A stretch of DNA of 64,000 nucleotides, taken from the NCBI GenBank assembly GCA_963764565.1, contig CAVXTD010000023.1, forward strand, positions 248,001 through 312,000. The letters are read 5' to 3'. Origin of the DNA: DATBLE01 sp963764565. Lineage in GTDB: Bacteria > Actinomycetota > Thermoleophilia > Gaiellales > Gaiellaceae. Made by a program: the position numbers and the translations under genes. The notes beneath the pieces were generated by a model. It searched no databases. It was not told the origin of the DNA and saw nothing but the letters and a program-made list of their open reading frames with translations. Each line of letters starts with the position of its first letter. Within the stretch, counting starts at the first letter, position 1. Shown piece by piece: positions 16,966 to 24,916 of this stretch.

Positions 16966-17811
16966 GTGCTGCGCGGAGCGCTCGCCGCCTCGGTCACGCC
17001 GCTCCGCGACGGCGGCGACGCGGTCGATGCGGATGGGTTCGGGCCCGTCGTCGAGTTCCTCATCGCCGGTGGGATGGACGGCCTGCTCGCGATGGGGACG
17101 AACGGAGAGGGCATCCTGCTCTCCCCGCAGGAGCGCCGCCTCGCAGCCGCTCGCTTCGTCGATGCGTCGGCCGGCCGCCTTCAGGTGGCGATCCACTGCG
17201 GCGCGCAGGGGACCGCCGACACCGTCGCGCTTGCCGCCCACGCCGCCGAGATCGGCGCCGACGCGGTTGCCGTGATCGCTCCGCCGTACTTCCTGCTGGA
17301 CGACGCGTCGCTCCTGGGTCACTTTGTCGCCGCCGCCCGCGCCTGCGCGCCGCTTCCGTTCTACGTCTACGAGTTTGAGCGCACGAGCGGGTACGCGGTG
17401 CCTCTCCCGGTGCTCGAGCGGCTCCGTGAGCGTGCGCCGAACCTTGCCGGCCTGAAGGTCTCCGACCGGCCTTGGGAGAAGTTCGCCCCGTATCTCGTCG
17501 AGGGCCTCGATGTGTTCGTCGGCCCGGAGTCGCTGATCGCCCAAGGGATCCAGGCGGGAGCCGCGGGCGCGGTCTCGGCGCTCGGCTCAGCCTTCCCCGA
17601 GCTGGTGGTCGCAGCGGTCAGGGGAGAGGACGTGGACGTCGGTGGTCTGCGGGATCACATCGAGCGCTTCCCGCGACACGCGGCTTTGAAGCACGTGCTG
17701 GTGCGTCGCGGCGTACCGATCCGCGAAGACGTCCGTGCCCCCCTCCGCGGTCTGACGGCCCAGGAGCGAGCCGAGCTCGACGCGGGCGTCACCCGCTGGC
17801 TTGAGCCGTAG
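16966..17811 (+). CDS. Dihydrodipicolinate synthase (DapA)/N-acetylneuraminate lyase family protein
   Basis: This 281-residue TIM-barrel aldolase is of the DapA family. The pyruvate-binding segment GTNGEGILLSPQER corresponds to the GTTGE motif. The Schiff-base Lys is in LAGLKVSD, and the proton-relay Tyr is in FYVYEFERTSGYAV. The segments GLKVSDRPW and FVGPESL fit a pyruvate-dependent aldolase other than true DapA, so the substrate is open. TAGAGT (16954-16959) ends 6 nt before the GTG, marking a leaderless-type start inside the previous stop codon. The next gene, proline dehydrogenase, starts on its last base (TAGTG), so the pair probably forms a small amino-acid catabolic operon. Confidence 0.88.
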   Translation: MLRGALAASVTPLRDGGDAVDADGFGPVVEFLIAGGMDGLLAMGTNGEGILLSPQERRLAAARFVDASAGRLQVAIHCGAQGTADTVALAAHAAEIGADAVAVIAPPYFLLDDASLLGHFVAAARACAPLPFYVYEFERTSGYAVPLPVLERLRERAPNLAGLKVSDRPWEKFAPYLVEGLDVFVGPESLIAQGIQAGAAGAVSALGSAFPELVVAAVRGEDVDVGGLRDHIERFPRHAALKHVLVRRGVPIREDVRAPLRGLTAQERAELDAGVTRWLEP

Positions 17812-18710
17812 TGCTCCGGCGCGTGATCCTGGCCGCCGCGGACAGCCCGCAGCTCCGCCGCTTCGTCGCCCGCTACGGGATGCGCCTCGGCGCCGGGCGG
17901 TTCGTCGCCGGCGAGACCTTGGACGAGGCCGTGAGAACGCTGCGCGGCCTGAACGAGCAGGGGCTGCGCACGAACACGACGCTGCTCGGTGAGGGTGTAG
18001 CCGACGCCGATGCTGCCCGGGCGGTTGTCGAGGCGTACGTTGAGGTGCTTCGGCGGATCGCCGCCGAGGGCCTCGAGACGAACGTGTCGGTCAAACCCAC
18101 GCACCTCGGCGTGCTGATCGACGAAGGGCTTGCCTACGGCAACATCGAGCGGCTCGTCGCCGAGGCGGCCTCGCTCGGCAACTTCATTCGCATCGACATG
18201 GAGGACTCGCCGCTCGTCGACGCCACCCTGCGGATCTACCGCCGCTTGCGGGAGGCCGGCCACGACAACGTCGGCACCGTGCTCCAGTCCTACCTCTACC
18301 GCAGCGAGGCCGATCTCGAAGCTCTACTCCCGCTCGCGCCGAACCTGCGCATCGTCAAGGGCGCGTATCGCGAGCCGGCGGATGTCGCCTATCCACGGAA
18401 GGCCGACGTCGATGCGGCGTACCGGCGTCTCGTCGAGCGCTCGGTCGCCGGGGCGGGCTTCACCGCGGTCGCCACGCACGACGAGCGGCTGATCGAGCAT
18501 GCGCTCGGCCTCGGCGCCGGCCCGGACCGGATCGAGCTTCAGATGCTGTACGGCGTACGGGGGCAACTCCAGCTCGACCTCGTTCGCCGCGGCCACCGGG
18601 TGCTCGTCGCCACGCCCTTCGGCCCCGACTGGTACCCGTACCTGATGCGGCGACTGGCCGAGCGCCCCGCGAACGTGTTGTTCTTCGTGAAGAGCGCGTT
18701 GCGCGGCTGA
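17811..18710 (+). CDS. Proline dehydrogenase
   Basis: This is an FAD-dependent monofunctional PRODH that oxidises L-proline to pyrroline-5-carboxylate, first step of proline catabolism, probably at the membrane. The 299-residue sequence shows the barrel strands GLETNVSVKPTHLG, FIRIDMEDSP, VGTVLQSYLYR and RIVKGAYREP. The substrate-binding C-terminus is ELQMLYGVR and VATPFGPDWYPYLMRRLAER, with the double Arg used for proline recognition. The start GTG overlaps the previous TAG. Some homologues act on hydroxyproline, and the DapA-like neighbour could fit that alternative. Confidence 0.93.
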   Translation: MLRRVILAAADSPQLRRFVARYGMRLGAGRFVAGETLDEAVRTLRGLNEQGLRTNTTLLGEGVADADAARAVVEAYVEVLRRIAAEGLETNVSVKPTHLGVLIDEGLAYGNIERLVAEAASLGNFIRIDMEDSPLVDATLRIYRRLREAGHDNVGTVLQSYLYRSEADLEALLPLAPNLRIVKGAYREPADVAYPRKADVDAAYRRLVERSVAGAGFTAVATHDERLIEHALGLGAGPDRIELQMLYGVRGQLQLDLVRRGHRVLVATPFGPDWYPYLMRRLAERPANVLFFVKSALRG

Positions 18711-18957
18711 GCCGGCTGTTTTGGACCAGAAATTCGCCGAGCCGGGTGTTGCTTTCGTCCACCGCTCCGACCGACCTTCCGCTTGCGCGTACCGGCTACT
18801 CGGCTCGGCTTCGACCTACTTGCACCCCGTGCTCGGCGCAAGCGAGACACTACGACGATACCGCCGCGTTGCGCAAGAGGTGCGCGGGCGGAAGTTGTCG
18901 CAATTTGCGGGCGGCGTGCCGCAGCGGGCGTCCGGGGACGCGTGCGACAATCGCCGA

Positions 18958-19350
18958 GTGCGTCCGAAGCACCTTCTGCTTGCGCTGGTCCTCGTCGCCG
19001 CTTTGCTCTCGGCCGCAGGTTGCGGTGGCACGACGACGTACTCGGCCGCCAAGACCCGGGCCTGTCTGAAGCAGGCGGGCGCGCGGGTGACGCCCCCTCC
19101 CGCCGACGACCTCGTCGCCTCGGCGGCGGAAGGAGACTCGTTCCGCGTCCACTTCCGCGACAATCTGGTCACGCTCTCGTTCGGCCTCGACCGTAGCGGC
19201 GCGGAGCGAATCGTGCGCGGATACGAGCGCTTCCGTGGCAAGAACATCGGCCTGGAGGACGTTCTGCGCGTGTCGCACAACCTGGTGATGCTGTGGGCCG
19301 TGCATCCTGCCGATGCCTACATCCAGACTGTCGAGGGTTGCCTGAAGTAG
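18958..19350 (+). CDS. Putative lipoprotein of unknown function
   Basis: This is a 130-residue protein starting at GTG 18958, with GACAAT ending 6 nt upstream as a leaderless-type -10. The N-terminus is a lipoprotein signal ending in SAAGC. The mature part has two further Cys (TRACLKQAG and VEGCLK) that may form a disulfide across the domain. The fold is unrecognised. The 247-bp gap before it holds no convincing gene and only this promoter. Confidence 0.75.
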   Translation: MRPKHLLLALVLVAALLSAAGCGGTTTYSAAKTRACLKQAGARVTPPPADDLVASAAEGDSFRVHFRDNLVTLSFGLDRSGAERIVRGYERFRGKNIGLEDVLRVSHNLVMLWAVHPADAYIQTVEGCLK

Positions 19351-19358
19351 GGCGGACG

Positions 19359-20120
19359 TCAGGCTCGAGGCACGGTGGGTGCGCGGAACGCTCCGCCTCG
19401 ATCCTCTTCGCCGAAGAAGCGCAGCAGGTAGACGGTCATCGCCGCAAAGAGGACGACCGCCTGCTCGGAGGCCATCGTCACGCCGGCGAGCTGCTGGTCG
19501 GCGAGGGCCGAAAGCCCCCACAGGCGAGGCACGTGCTCGTAGAAGGAGTAGACGGCGCTGGGTAGGAGCGCGAGGAGCAGCCCCAGCGGGCTCGCGAGCA
19601 CGAACGCGCCGAAGAGATAGAGCGCCTTCGTTCCGCTCGCGTGGCGGCCGTGGACGACCGGCCACCAGACGAGGCAGCCGGCTGCGAAGTAGGTTGCGTG
19701 CTCGGCGTGGAGGATCGTCCACTGGTGCCTGAGGGCGGCGTCGTAGGCGACCGGCAGGTGCCAGAGGTAGTAGGTGACGAGCCAGACCGGGAGTGCGACC
19801 AGCGGGCGCGTGAGCAGGCGGGCGCCGGGGATCCGCACGACCTGGGCGGCCATCGCGGGCGTGAGGCCGAGCACGCAGAGGAGCGGGCCCCACTCTGCCA
19901 GGACGACGTTCTGGAGCAGGTGCATCGAGAGCAGGTAGTGGAGTGCGAGCGTGTCGAGCGGCCCGATCTGGACGGCGAGCAGCAGGGCGCAGCCGCCGAG
20001 GAAGCAGGCGATGCGCCAGCGCGGGGCGGGGAAGCGCGAGCGCGCGATCAGGTACGCGGCCGCGAGCCCGGGGACGACGACGAGCGCGTCCGCGTCCCAC
20101 GAGAAGCGGTACGGATCCAC
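19359..20120 (-). CDS. ctaG: Cytochrome c oxidase assembly factor CtaG-like membrane protein
   Basis: This 253-residue multi-helix membrane protein of the caa3_CtaG family is linked to maturation of the copper centre of cytochrome oxidase in Gram-positives. Characteristic histidines are in ALHYLLSMHLLQNVVLAEWGP, YYLWHLPVAYD and HQWTILHAEHATYF, the conserved His-rich helices of the family. It starts at GTG 20120 with TAGCGT ending 7 nt upstream. No other oxidase genes are nearby. Confidence 0.9.
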   Translation of the reverse strand: MDPYRFSWDADALVVVPGLAAAYLIARSRFPAPRWRIACFLGGCALLLAVQIGPLDTLALHYLLSMHLLQNVVLAEWGPLLCVLGLTPAMAAQVVRIPGARLLTRPLVALPVWLVTYYLWHLPVAYDAALRHQWTILHAEHATYFAAGCLVWWPVVHGRHASGTKALYLFGAFVLASPLGLLLALLPSAVYSFYEHVPRLWGLSALADQQLAGVTMASEQAVVLFAAMTVYLLRFFGEEDRGGAFRAPTVPRA

Positions 20121-20126
20121 GGTCGC

Positions 20127-20133
20127 TACGCTA
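20127..20133. promoter_or_regulatory. Shared symmetrical -10 (ctaG / tRNA-Gly)
   Basis: TACGCTA gives TACGCT on the plus strand, 16 nt before tRNA-Gly, allowing a leader of about 9 nt. It gives TAGCGT on the minus strand, 7 nt before the ctaG GTG. This is the third overlapping pair of this kind. Confidence 0.5.
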
Positions 20134-20148
20134 GTCCTGCTGCACCGC

Positions 20149-20220
20149 GCGGGCGTAGCTTAGTGGCAAAGCAGTTGCCCTTCCAAGGCAATTCGCCGAG
20201 TTCGATTCTCCGCCGCCCGC
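20149..20220 (+). tRNA. tRNA-Gly (anticodon TCC)
   Basis: The acceptor stem GCGGGCG/CGCCCGC is perfect. The D stem is GCTT/AAGC, and the anticodon stem TTGCC/GGCAA has loop CTTCCAA. The T loop TTCGATT is normal, but the T stem CCGAG/CTCCG contains a C-C mismatch at its second pair. This is either natural or an error in the sequence. No CCA is encoded. Confidence 0.93.
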
Positions 20221-20426
20221 TTCTCATCCGCATGAGGCTCCAAAGCTGAGTCGCGACGGTCTCTCGATACTCGAAATACAGCCGGAAGAAGCGCCGGAAC
20301 ATGCTTCCGTATGGGACGTGCCGAGTCGCGGTTCACCGGTCACACGTCGTCCAGACGATCTACGGCGCGATCCAGGAGTACGGAGGCTTCGATCGCCCCG
20401 GAGTGGCTCGACTAGCGTAGGCCGCC

Positions 20427-21098
20427 GTGCACGCTCCCCCTCGCGTCCGCGGCGGTCTGGTCGCGCGCCTCGTCTCGCTCGTCGCCGGCCTCTTCGTCTT
20501 CGCGGTGGCGATCGTCCTCCAGCTCGAGTCGCGGCTCGGGCTCTCGCCCTGGGACACGCTCCACCAGGGCCTCGCGCGGCACACGCCGCTCTCGTTCGGG
20601 ATGGCGAGCGTCTGTGTCAGCGTGGTCGTGCTCGCGGTCGCGTGGCGTCTCGGCGCTCGGGTCGGGATCGGCACCGTGGCGAACGCCGTGCTCGTCGGCT
20701 CGTTCATCCAGGGGCTGACCGCGATCGGGCCGGTCGACCGCCTCTCCGAGTCGGCGCTCGGCGCACGCATCGCGATGCTGGCGGCCTCGATGGTGCTGAT
20801 CGGGATCGGCTCGGCGCTCTACCTCGGCGCGTGGCTCGGCGCCGGGCCCCGCGACTCGCTGATGGTCGTCGGCGGCGAGCGGACGGGGCTCCGGCTGGGG
20901 ATCGTCCGCGCGGGGCTGGAGCTCGCCGCGCTCGCGGCGGGCTTCGCGCTCGGCGGGACGATCGGGATCGGCACCCTCGTCTTCGCGCTCGGCGTCGGCC
21001 CGGCCCTCGAGGGCGCCTTCCTGCTGTTGCAGCGCTCCCGGCTGGCGGTGCCGGTCGCCGCCGTTCCTACTCCGCTGCCAGCACCACCCGTTCTATAG
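20427..21098 (+). CDS. YczE/YyaS/YitT family membrane protein
   Basis: This 223-residue protein has about five hydrophobic helices. The family-typical segment LGLSPWDTLHQGLA follows helix one, and GAGPRDSLM repeats the motif later, a pattern of the YczE/YitT group, whose function is not settled. It starts at GTG 20427 with TAGCGT ending 8 nt upstream. The 206-bp gap upstream contains only a doubtful 39-codon frame. The 3' end overlaps the convergent cyclophilin gene by 32 bp. Confidence 0.82.
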   Translation: MHAPPRVRGGLVARLVSLVAGLFVFAVAIVLQLESRLGLSPWDTLHQGLARHTPLSFGMASVCVSVVVLAVAWRLGARVGIGTVANAVLVGSFIQGLTAIGPVDRLSESALGARIAMLAASMVLIGIGSALYLGAWLGAGPRDSLMVVGGERTGLRLGIVRAGLELAALAAGFALGGTIGIGTLVFALGVGPALEGAFLLLQRSRLAVPVAAVPTPLPAPPVL

Positions 21099-21528
21099 TC
21101 ACCGGCTCGCGCGGCCGGTCGGAGCCGTCGCGATCGACCGCGGAGATCCGGTCGGCGACGTCCATGCCGGAGACGACACGCCCGAACACGGTGTGCTTTC
21201 CGTTCAGCCACGAACAGTCTGCGGCGGTGACGATGAAGAACTGGCTGCCGTTCGTGTTCGGCCCGGCGTTCGCCATCGCGAGCGCGCCGCGCACGACCTG
21301 GTGCTGGTTGGCCTCGTCCTCGAAGGTGTAGCCGGGACCGCCGCTGCCGGTACCGGTCGGGTCGCCGCCCTGGATCATGAAGTCGGGGATCACGCGGTGG
21401 AAGATCACCCCGTCGTAGAAGCCCTTGCCCGCGAGGGTCTCGAAGTTCTCGACGGTCTTCGGCGCGTCGGCTCCGAACAGCTCGATCTCGATCTCGCCGT
21501 GGTTGGTGTGCATCGTCGCTCTGCTCAT
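21067..21528 (-). CDS. Peptidyl-prolyl cis-trans isomerase, cyclophilin type
   Basis: This 153-residue cytosolic foldase catalyses proline isomerisation. It contains the active-site strand GVIFHRVIPDFMIQGGDPTG with the catalytic Arg, then ALAMANAGPNTNGSQFFI and LNGKHTVFGRV, all conserved cyclophilin blocks. I choose ATG 21528 because TACGCT ends 7 nt upstream and the N-terminus then matches short cytosolic cyclophilins with no signal peptide. The ends overlap convergently with the YczE gene. Confidence 0.95.
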   Translation of the reverse strand: MSRATMHTNHGEIEIELFGADAPKTVENFETLAGKGFYDGVIFHRVIPDFMIQGGDPTGTGSGGPGYTFEDEANQHQVVRGALAMANAGPNTNGSQFFIVTAADCSWLNGKHTVFGRVVSGMDVADRISAVDRDGSDRPREPVTIERVVLAAE

Positions 21529-21608
21529 GGCTCGCAGCGTACCCCGACGCCGTCCGATCTTGCGGCACCCTCTGCAATCGCAACGGGCGTCGTGCAAGAT
21601 CCTCGGGA

Positions 21609-22217
21609 ATGCGTGACGAAGAGCGATTGGCTACGCCCGGGAAGGGGCGGACGGCGGGACTCGTTTCGGCCCTCGTCGTGGTCGGCCTGGCGCTGACGGG
21701 TGCCGCAGCGGGCGGACGGCATGATCCCGAGGGGCTCGCCGGCGGTCCCATCCGATCCGCGCCGCCGTCCGTGCATGCGATTACCGCCGTCGCCGACCTC
21801 GAGCGGGAGCTGGTGGCCGCGATCAACACGATGAGGCGCGCGCAGCACGTACACGCTCTCCGCGTCAGCCCCTTGCTGGCGGAAGCAGCGCGCCTGCACT
21901 CGCGCTCGATGGCCGTGCACGGCTACTTCGACCACTCCTCGCTCGACGGCTCTCCGTTCTGGCAACGCCTCGAGCCGCTCTACCCGCCACTCAAGGGTCG
22001 CTACTGGCAGACGGGGGAAAACATTGTCTGGGCCTCTCCGGACGTGAGCGCGCAGGGCGCAATCGACATGTGGCTAAAGAGCCCGCTTCACCGCAAGAAC
22101 CTGCTCGGGCCAGCATGGCGCGAGGTTGGGATCGGCGGCGTCCACGCGCTCGGCGAAGCCGGAGTGTTCCAGGGTCTCGAGGTGACGATCGTCACCGCCG
22201 ATTTCGGCGTCAGATAG
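21609..22217 (+). CDS. Secreted CAP-domain (SCP/PR-1-like) protein
   Basis: This 202-residue protein has a signal or anchor helix (TAGLVSALVVVGLALTGAAA) followed by a CAP domain. The CAP signatures are LVAAINTMRRAQHVHALRVS, AARLHSRSMAVHGYFDHSS, GENIVWA and MWLKSPLHRKNLLGPAWREVGIG. The active-site-like His and Glu residues are present. CAP proteins are extracellular and often cell-wall associated, and the biochemical role is mostly unknown. Confidence 0.92.
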   Translation: MRDEERLATPGKGRTAGLVSALVVVGLALTGAAAGGRHDPEGLAGGPIRSAPPSVHAITAVADLERELVAAINTMRRAQHVHALRVSPLLAEAARLHSRSMAVHGYFDHSSLDGSPFWQRLEPLYPPLKGRYWQTGENIVWASPDVSAQGAIDMWLKSPLHRKNLLGPAWREVGIGGVHALGEAGVFQGLEVTIVTADFGVR

Positions 22218-22588
22218 CGCTCGCCACCCGGGCGTGACGCCACCGCGCGTCGGCAGAAGATCGCGCTCCAGAACGCCGCCGGCGCAGCGAATTCGGAGCA
22301 TCGGGTAGATCGAGGAGCAGGCCGCGAGGCTGCCCGTGCCGAAGCCGGTGCGACGATTGTCGTTTGTAAACATGTTCACATGCTTTTTGGCGCGGCCTCT
22401 TATCATTTTCAACACATCATTTGCGCGAGTCGTTCGGCCAGTCGACCACTGGACGTTCGGACATTTCCGGGACGCCGCGCGAGGCGCCTAATGCCCTATC
22501 GGATCCGCTGACGGCGCGACTACATGCGCTGTCCGCCGTGATCGGAGCCGGCGTCCAGTCCGAACGGCGCTCAAGGAGGCGAAGATCC
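22218..22588. other. 371-bp intergenic region with AT-rich core
   Basis: I see no gene here. About 22355-22425 is distinctly richer in A and T than the surroundings (TTTGTAAACATG, TTATCATTTTC). It carries a near-palindromic operator candidate and a likely promoter for the radical SAM gene. A clear AAGGAGG ribosome site lies at 22573-22579. Confidence 0.5.
22365..22380. promoter_or_regulatory. Near-palindromic operator candidate
   Basis: TGTAAACATGTTCACA is a 16-bp inverted repeat with one mismatched pair of positions, centred on CATG. It lies about 210 bp upstream of the radical SAM start within the only AT-rich stretch of this region. The half-site TGTRAAC suits a LacI-, GntR- or TetR-type dimer. 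The regulator is not in the window. Confidence 0.45.
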
Positions 22589-24268
22589 ATGGCTCGCGTG
22601 ACGCTTGTCCGTCCGGCCTATTCGGCACAGATCTACGGTGCCGTCTACGAGAACGACAAGGAGACGCGGCGCGAGATCCGGCCGCCGCTGGGCCTGATGA
22701 GCCTGGCCGGCTATCTCGAGCCCGCGGGACACGAGGTCCGGATCATCGACGGCGAGCCGGAGCTGCTGTCCGCCGAGGAGACGGCGCGCCGCGCTCTGGC
22801 TACGAAGCCGCAATTCCTCGGGATCACGTCGACCACTCCCGAATACCCATTCGCCCACGAGATCATCACCCGCATCAGACACGCCGATCCGAGCATCGTC
22901 ACCGTCTTCGGCGGCGCTCACATCACGAACCTCCCCGAGCACACGATCGAGGATCTCGGAGACGTCGTTGATTGGGGCGTGATCTACGAGGGCGAGAAAC
23001 CGCTCGAGGCGATCGTGAACGGCCACGGCGAGAAGTACCGGTGGCGCCCGCAGTCGCACCCGAAGCTGCTGATGGAGCCGCAGCGGCTCACCGGCGAGGA
23101 GCTCGACGCCTTCCTGCCGAGCCGAACCGCCCTCGACATGAACCAGTACCGGTTCGTGGACACATCGATCGGCCTGGCGCAGAACGACGCCCTCGAGGTC
23201 GCCCGCGGCTGCCCGTTCGGCTGTGTCTTCTGCACCAGCCGCAAGACGACGATCGCGGCGCGTGCTCTCGAGGCGGTGATGGAGGAGATCACGACCTCGG
23301 CCCGCGACAACGGGACCAAGCTCTTCATGTTCTTCGACGACACGTTCACGATCCATCGGGCTCGGGCGATGGAGCTGATGGAGCGCATCCTCCATGCCAA
23401 GCGCACGGGAGCGCTGCCCGAGGACGTCCACTTCTACGGTTTCACCCGTGCGAACACGCTCGACCGCGAGCTCCTGGTGCTGATGAAAGAGGCAGGCTGC
23501 GACAAGCTCTCTCTCGGTGTGGAGACTGGAAACGCGGCTGTCCTCGAGGCGATGCAGAAGGGAACCAAGCTCGACGACTACCGCAACGCCTACGCCCTAC
23601 TGGACGAGCTCGGAATCACGAAGCGGGGCTCGTTCATCATCGGCCACCCCTACGAGACCGAAGAGACCCTGTGGGACTCGATCAATTTCGCCAAGGAGCT
23701 CGACCTGGACGAGATCGGCGTCAACATCATGACGCCGTATCCGGGCCAGGTGACCTTCCGAGACGCGTACGAGTCCCGCGGAATCTGGTTCAGCGCTCAC
23801 ATCCACTACTCCGACCTGCGCGGGGAAGCCGGGTCGCTGCGCGACGGCTGGAGCGACTACATCGCCGTCAACTGGCACGACTACTGGCGCGATCACCTGC
23901 GCTGGGGCCGGGCGGTGGTGGAGACGGAGACCCTCTCCCAGGAGGCGCTCGTCTACTGGCATGCCCGCTTCCTCCAGGAGGTGTACGGCTCCAAGGCGAT
24001 GGCGAAGCGTCGCGAGCGCTTCATCGAGATGGGCAACGACGACGAGTACTGGCACCGTCCGTGGCGCGTGCACTCGCAGCACAACGTCGAGCGCATCGAG
24101 CGCGAGCGCGAGGAGGGGCCGTCGACCTTCCCCGAGCCCTTGCACAAGCGCCACGTCTACGACCCGCTGCCGCTGCGCGACTATCAGAAGAACGAGCTGT
24201 TCATGACGGAGAATCGCCGGCGTCGGCTGGAGGCAGACAAGGCGGTGCCCGAGCACGTCCTCGCCTGA
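22589..24268 (+). CDS. B12-binding radical SAM protein
   Basis: This is an enzyme of about 559 residues. The N-terminal cobalamin-binding half has PPLGLMSLAGYLEPAGHEVRIID-type strands and FGGAHITNLPE. The radical SAM half has the cluster motif CPFGCVFC (CxxxCxxC), then the SAM-binding segments FMFFDDTFT and KLSLGVETGN, followed by SFIIGHPYET. The C-terminal region of about 150 residues is rich in W, H and R (NWHDYWRDHLRWGRAV). Relatives do methyl transfer or ring chemistry on lipids, pigments or peptides; I cannot name the substrate. ATG 22589 is fixed by AAGGAGG ten bases upstream. It stands alone between a secreted protein gene and tRNA-Arg. Confidence 0.88.
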   Translation: MARVTLVRPAYSAQIYGAVYENDKETRREIRPPLGLMSLAGYLEPAGHEVRIIDGEPELLSAEETARRALATKPQFLGITSTTPEYPFAHEIITRIRHADPSIVTVFGGAHITNLPEHTIEDLGDVVDWGVIYEGEKPLEAIVNGHGEKYRWRPQSHPKLLMEPQRLTGEELDAFLPSRTALDMNQYRFVDTSIGLAQNDALEVARGCPFGCVFCTSRKTTIAARALEAVMEEITTSARDNGTKLFMFFDDTFTIHRARAMELMERILHAKRTGALPEDVHFYGFTRANTLDRELLVLMKEAGCDKLSLGVETGNAAVLEAMQKGTKLDDYRNAYALLDELGITKRGSFIIGHPYETEETLWDSINFAKELDLDEIGVNIMTPYPGQVTFRDAYESRGIWFSAHIHYSDLRGEAGSLRDGWSDYIAVNWHDYWRDHLRWGRAVVETETLSQEALVYWHARFLQEVYGSKAMAKRRERFIEMGNDDEYWHRPWRVHSQHNVERIEREREEGPSTFPEPLHKRHVYDPLPLRDYQKNELFMTENRRRRLEADKAVPEHVLA

Positions 24269-24292
24269 ATCGGGTCGCCGAGCCGGCGACCA

Positions 24293-24364
24293 TGCGCCTG
24301 GAGGGATTCGAACCCCCGACCCGCGGCTTAGAAGGCCGCCGCTCTTCCACTGAGCTACAGGCGC
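24293..24364 (-). tRNA. tRNA-Arg (anticodon TCT)
   Basis: Minus strand. The acceptor stem is GCGCCTG/CAGGCGC, the D stem GCTC/GAGC, and the anticodon stem GCGGC/GCCGC with loop CTTCTAA. The T stem is GGGGG/CCCTC-like with loop TTCGAAT. The discriminator is A and no CCA is encoded. It lies just downstream of the radical SAM gene in the opposite direction. Confidence 0.95.
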
Positions 24365-24614
24365 CGACGGCACAGCGTACCGGCGAGACCCACATGCCTT
24401 GAGACATCACGGGAGCCGGCGAGACAGGACGGGCAGTGAGGGTAAACGACGAGTTCTTCCTCCCGGCGCTGCCGCTGCCTTCCTGGCACTCGTCGGAGTG
24501 GTGAACGGTCGGCCACGCCGCCGGTCTGGCGGTCGAGGTGCGCAAGGCGGCCGGCCCACGCGCGTTGCGGCGCCCGTCGGGACCGGGCGGACGGTTGTCT
24601 GCGTGGGTGCGGGC

Positions 24615-24620
24615 TAGACT
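24615..24620 (+). promoter_or_regulatory. -10 element TAGACT of tRNA-His
   Basis: TAGACT ends 11 nt before the first base of tRNA-His. The same hexamer precedes ndk and mreB. The 260 bp before it, back to tRNA-Arg, show no gene I can support. Confidence 0.45.
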
Positions 24621-24631
24621 GTCCGTACCGC

Positions 24632-24705
24632 GGTGGCCGTAGCTCAATTGGTAGAGCCCCGGGTTGTGGTCCCGGTGGTTGCGGGTTCAAGTCCCGTCGG
24701 TCACC
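24632..24705 (+). tRNA. tRNA-His (anticodon GTG)
   Basis: The acceptor stem is GTGGCCG/CGGTCAC with one G-T pair, plus the extra 5' G (24632) opposite C73 that marks tRNA-His. The anticodon stem CCGGG/CCCGG has loop TTGTGGT. The T arm is GCGGG/CCCGT with loop TTCAAGT. Confidence 0.96.
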
Positions 24706-24721
24706 TCCGTTCACGGCGAGG

Positions 24722-24752
24722 CAGTGTCTGACACCGGAGGTGTCAGACACTG
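24722..24752. repeat. Type I palindrome between tRNA-His and tRNA-Arg
   Basis: The arms CAGTGTCTGACACC and GGTGTCAGACACTG are exact around GGA. It starts 17 bp after tRNA-His, where it could terminate that transcript. It is the same element as at 13600 except for the loop. Confidence 0.85.
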
Positions 24753-24797
24753 GGTTCGTCCCGAGACGGCGGCGTGCCCGGCATACTGATTCAGCCT

Positions 24798-24869
24798 GGC
24801 CCCGTAGCTCAGTGGATAGAGCGGCAGCCTTCGAAGCTGCGTGCGGTGGTTCGACTCCACCCGGGGCCG
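24798..24869 (+). tRNA. tRNA-Arg (anticodon TCG)
   Basis: The acceptor stem is GGCCCCG/CGGGGCC and the D stem GCTC/GAGC. The anticodon stem GCAGC/GCTGC has loop CTTCGAA. The T arm GGTGG/CCACC has loop TTCGACT. The discriminator is G. CATACT (24782-24787) ends 10 nt upstream as a probable -10. Confidence 0.96.
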
Positions 24870-24916
24870 TCGTCGGCAGAGTTGCCTTCCGCGTCGGCGG
24901 CTGCGAGAGTCGCGCC

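Noticed and set aside
20301..20420. A 39-codon frame downstream of tRNA-Gly, considered as an integrase remnant
   Set aside because: It has no recombinase motif, no repeated tRNA end and no ribosome site. Too short to support.
22074..22415. Minus-strand frame over the intergenic region before the radical SAM gene
   Set aside because: It is antisense to the CAP gene end and the AT-rich promoter region, with no family features or ribosome site.
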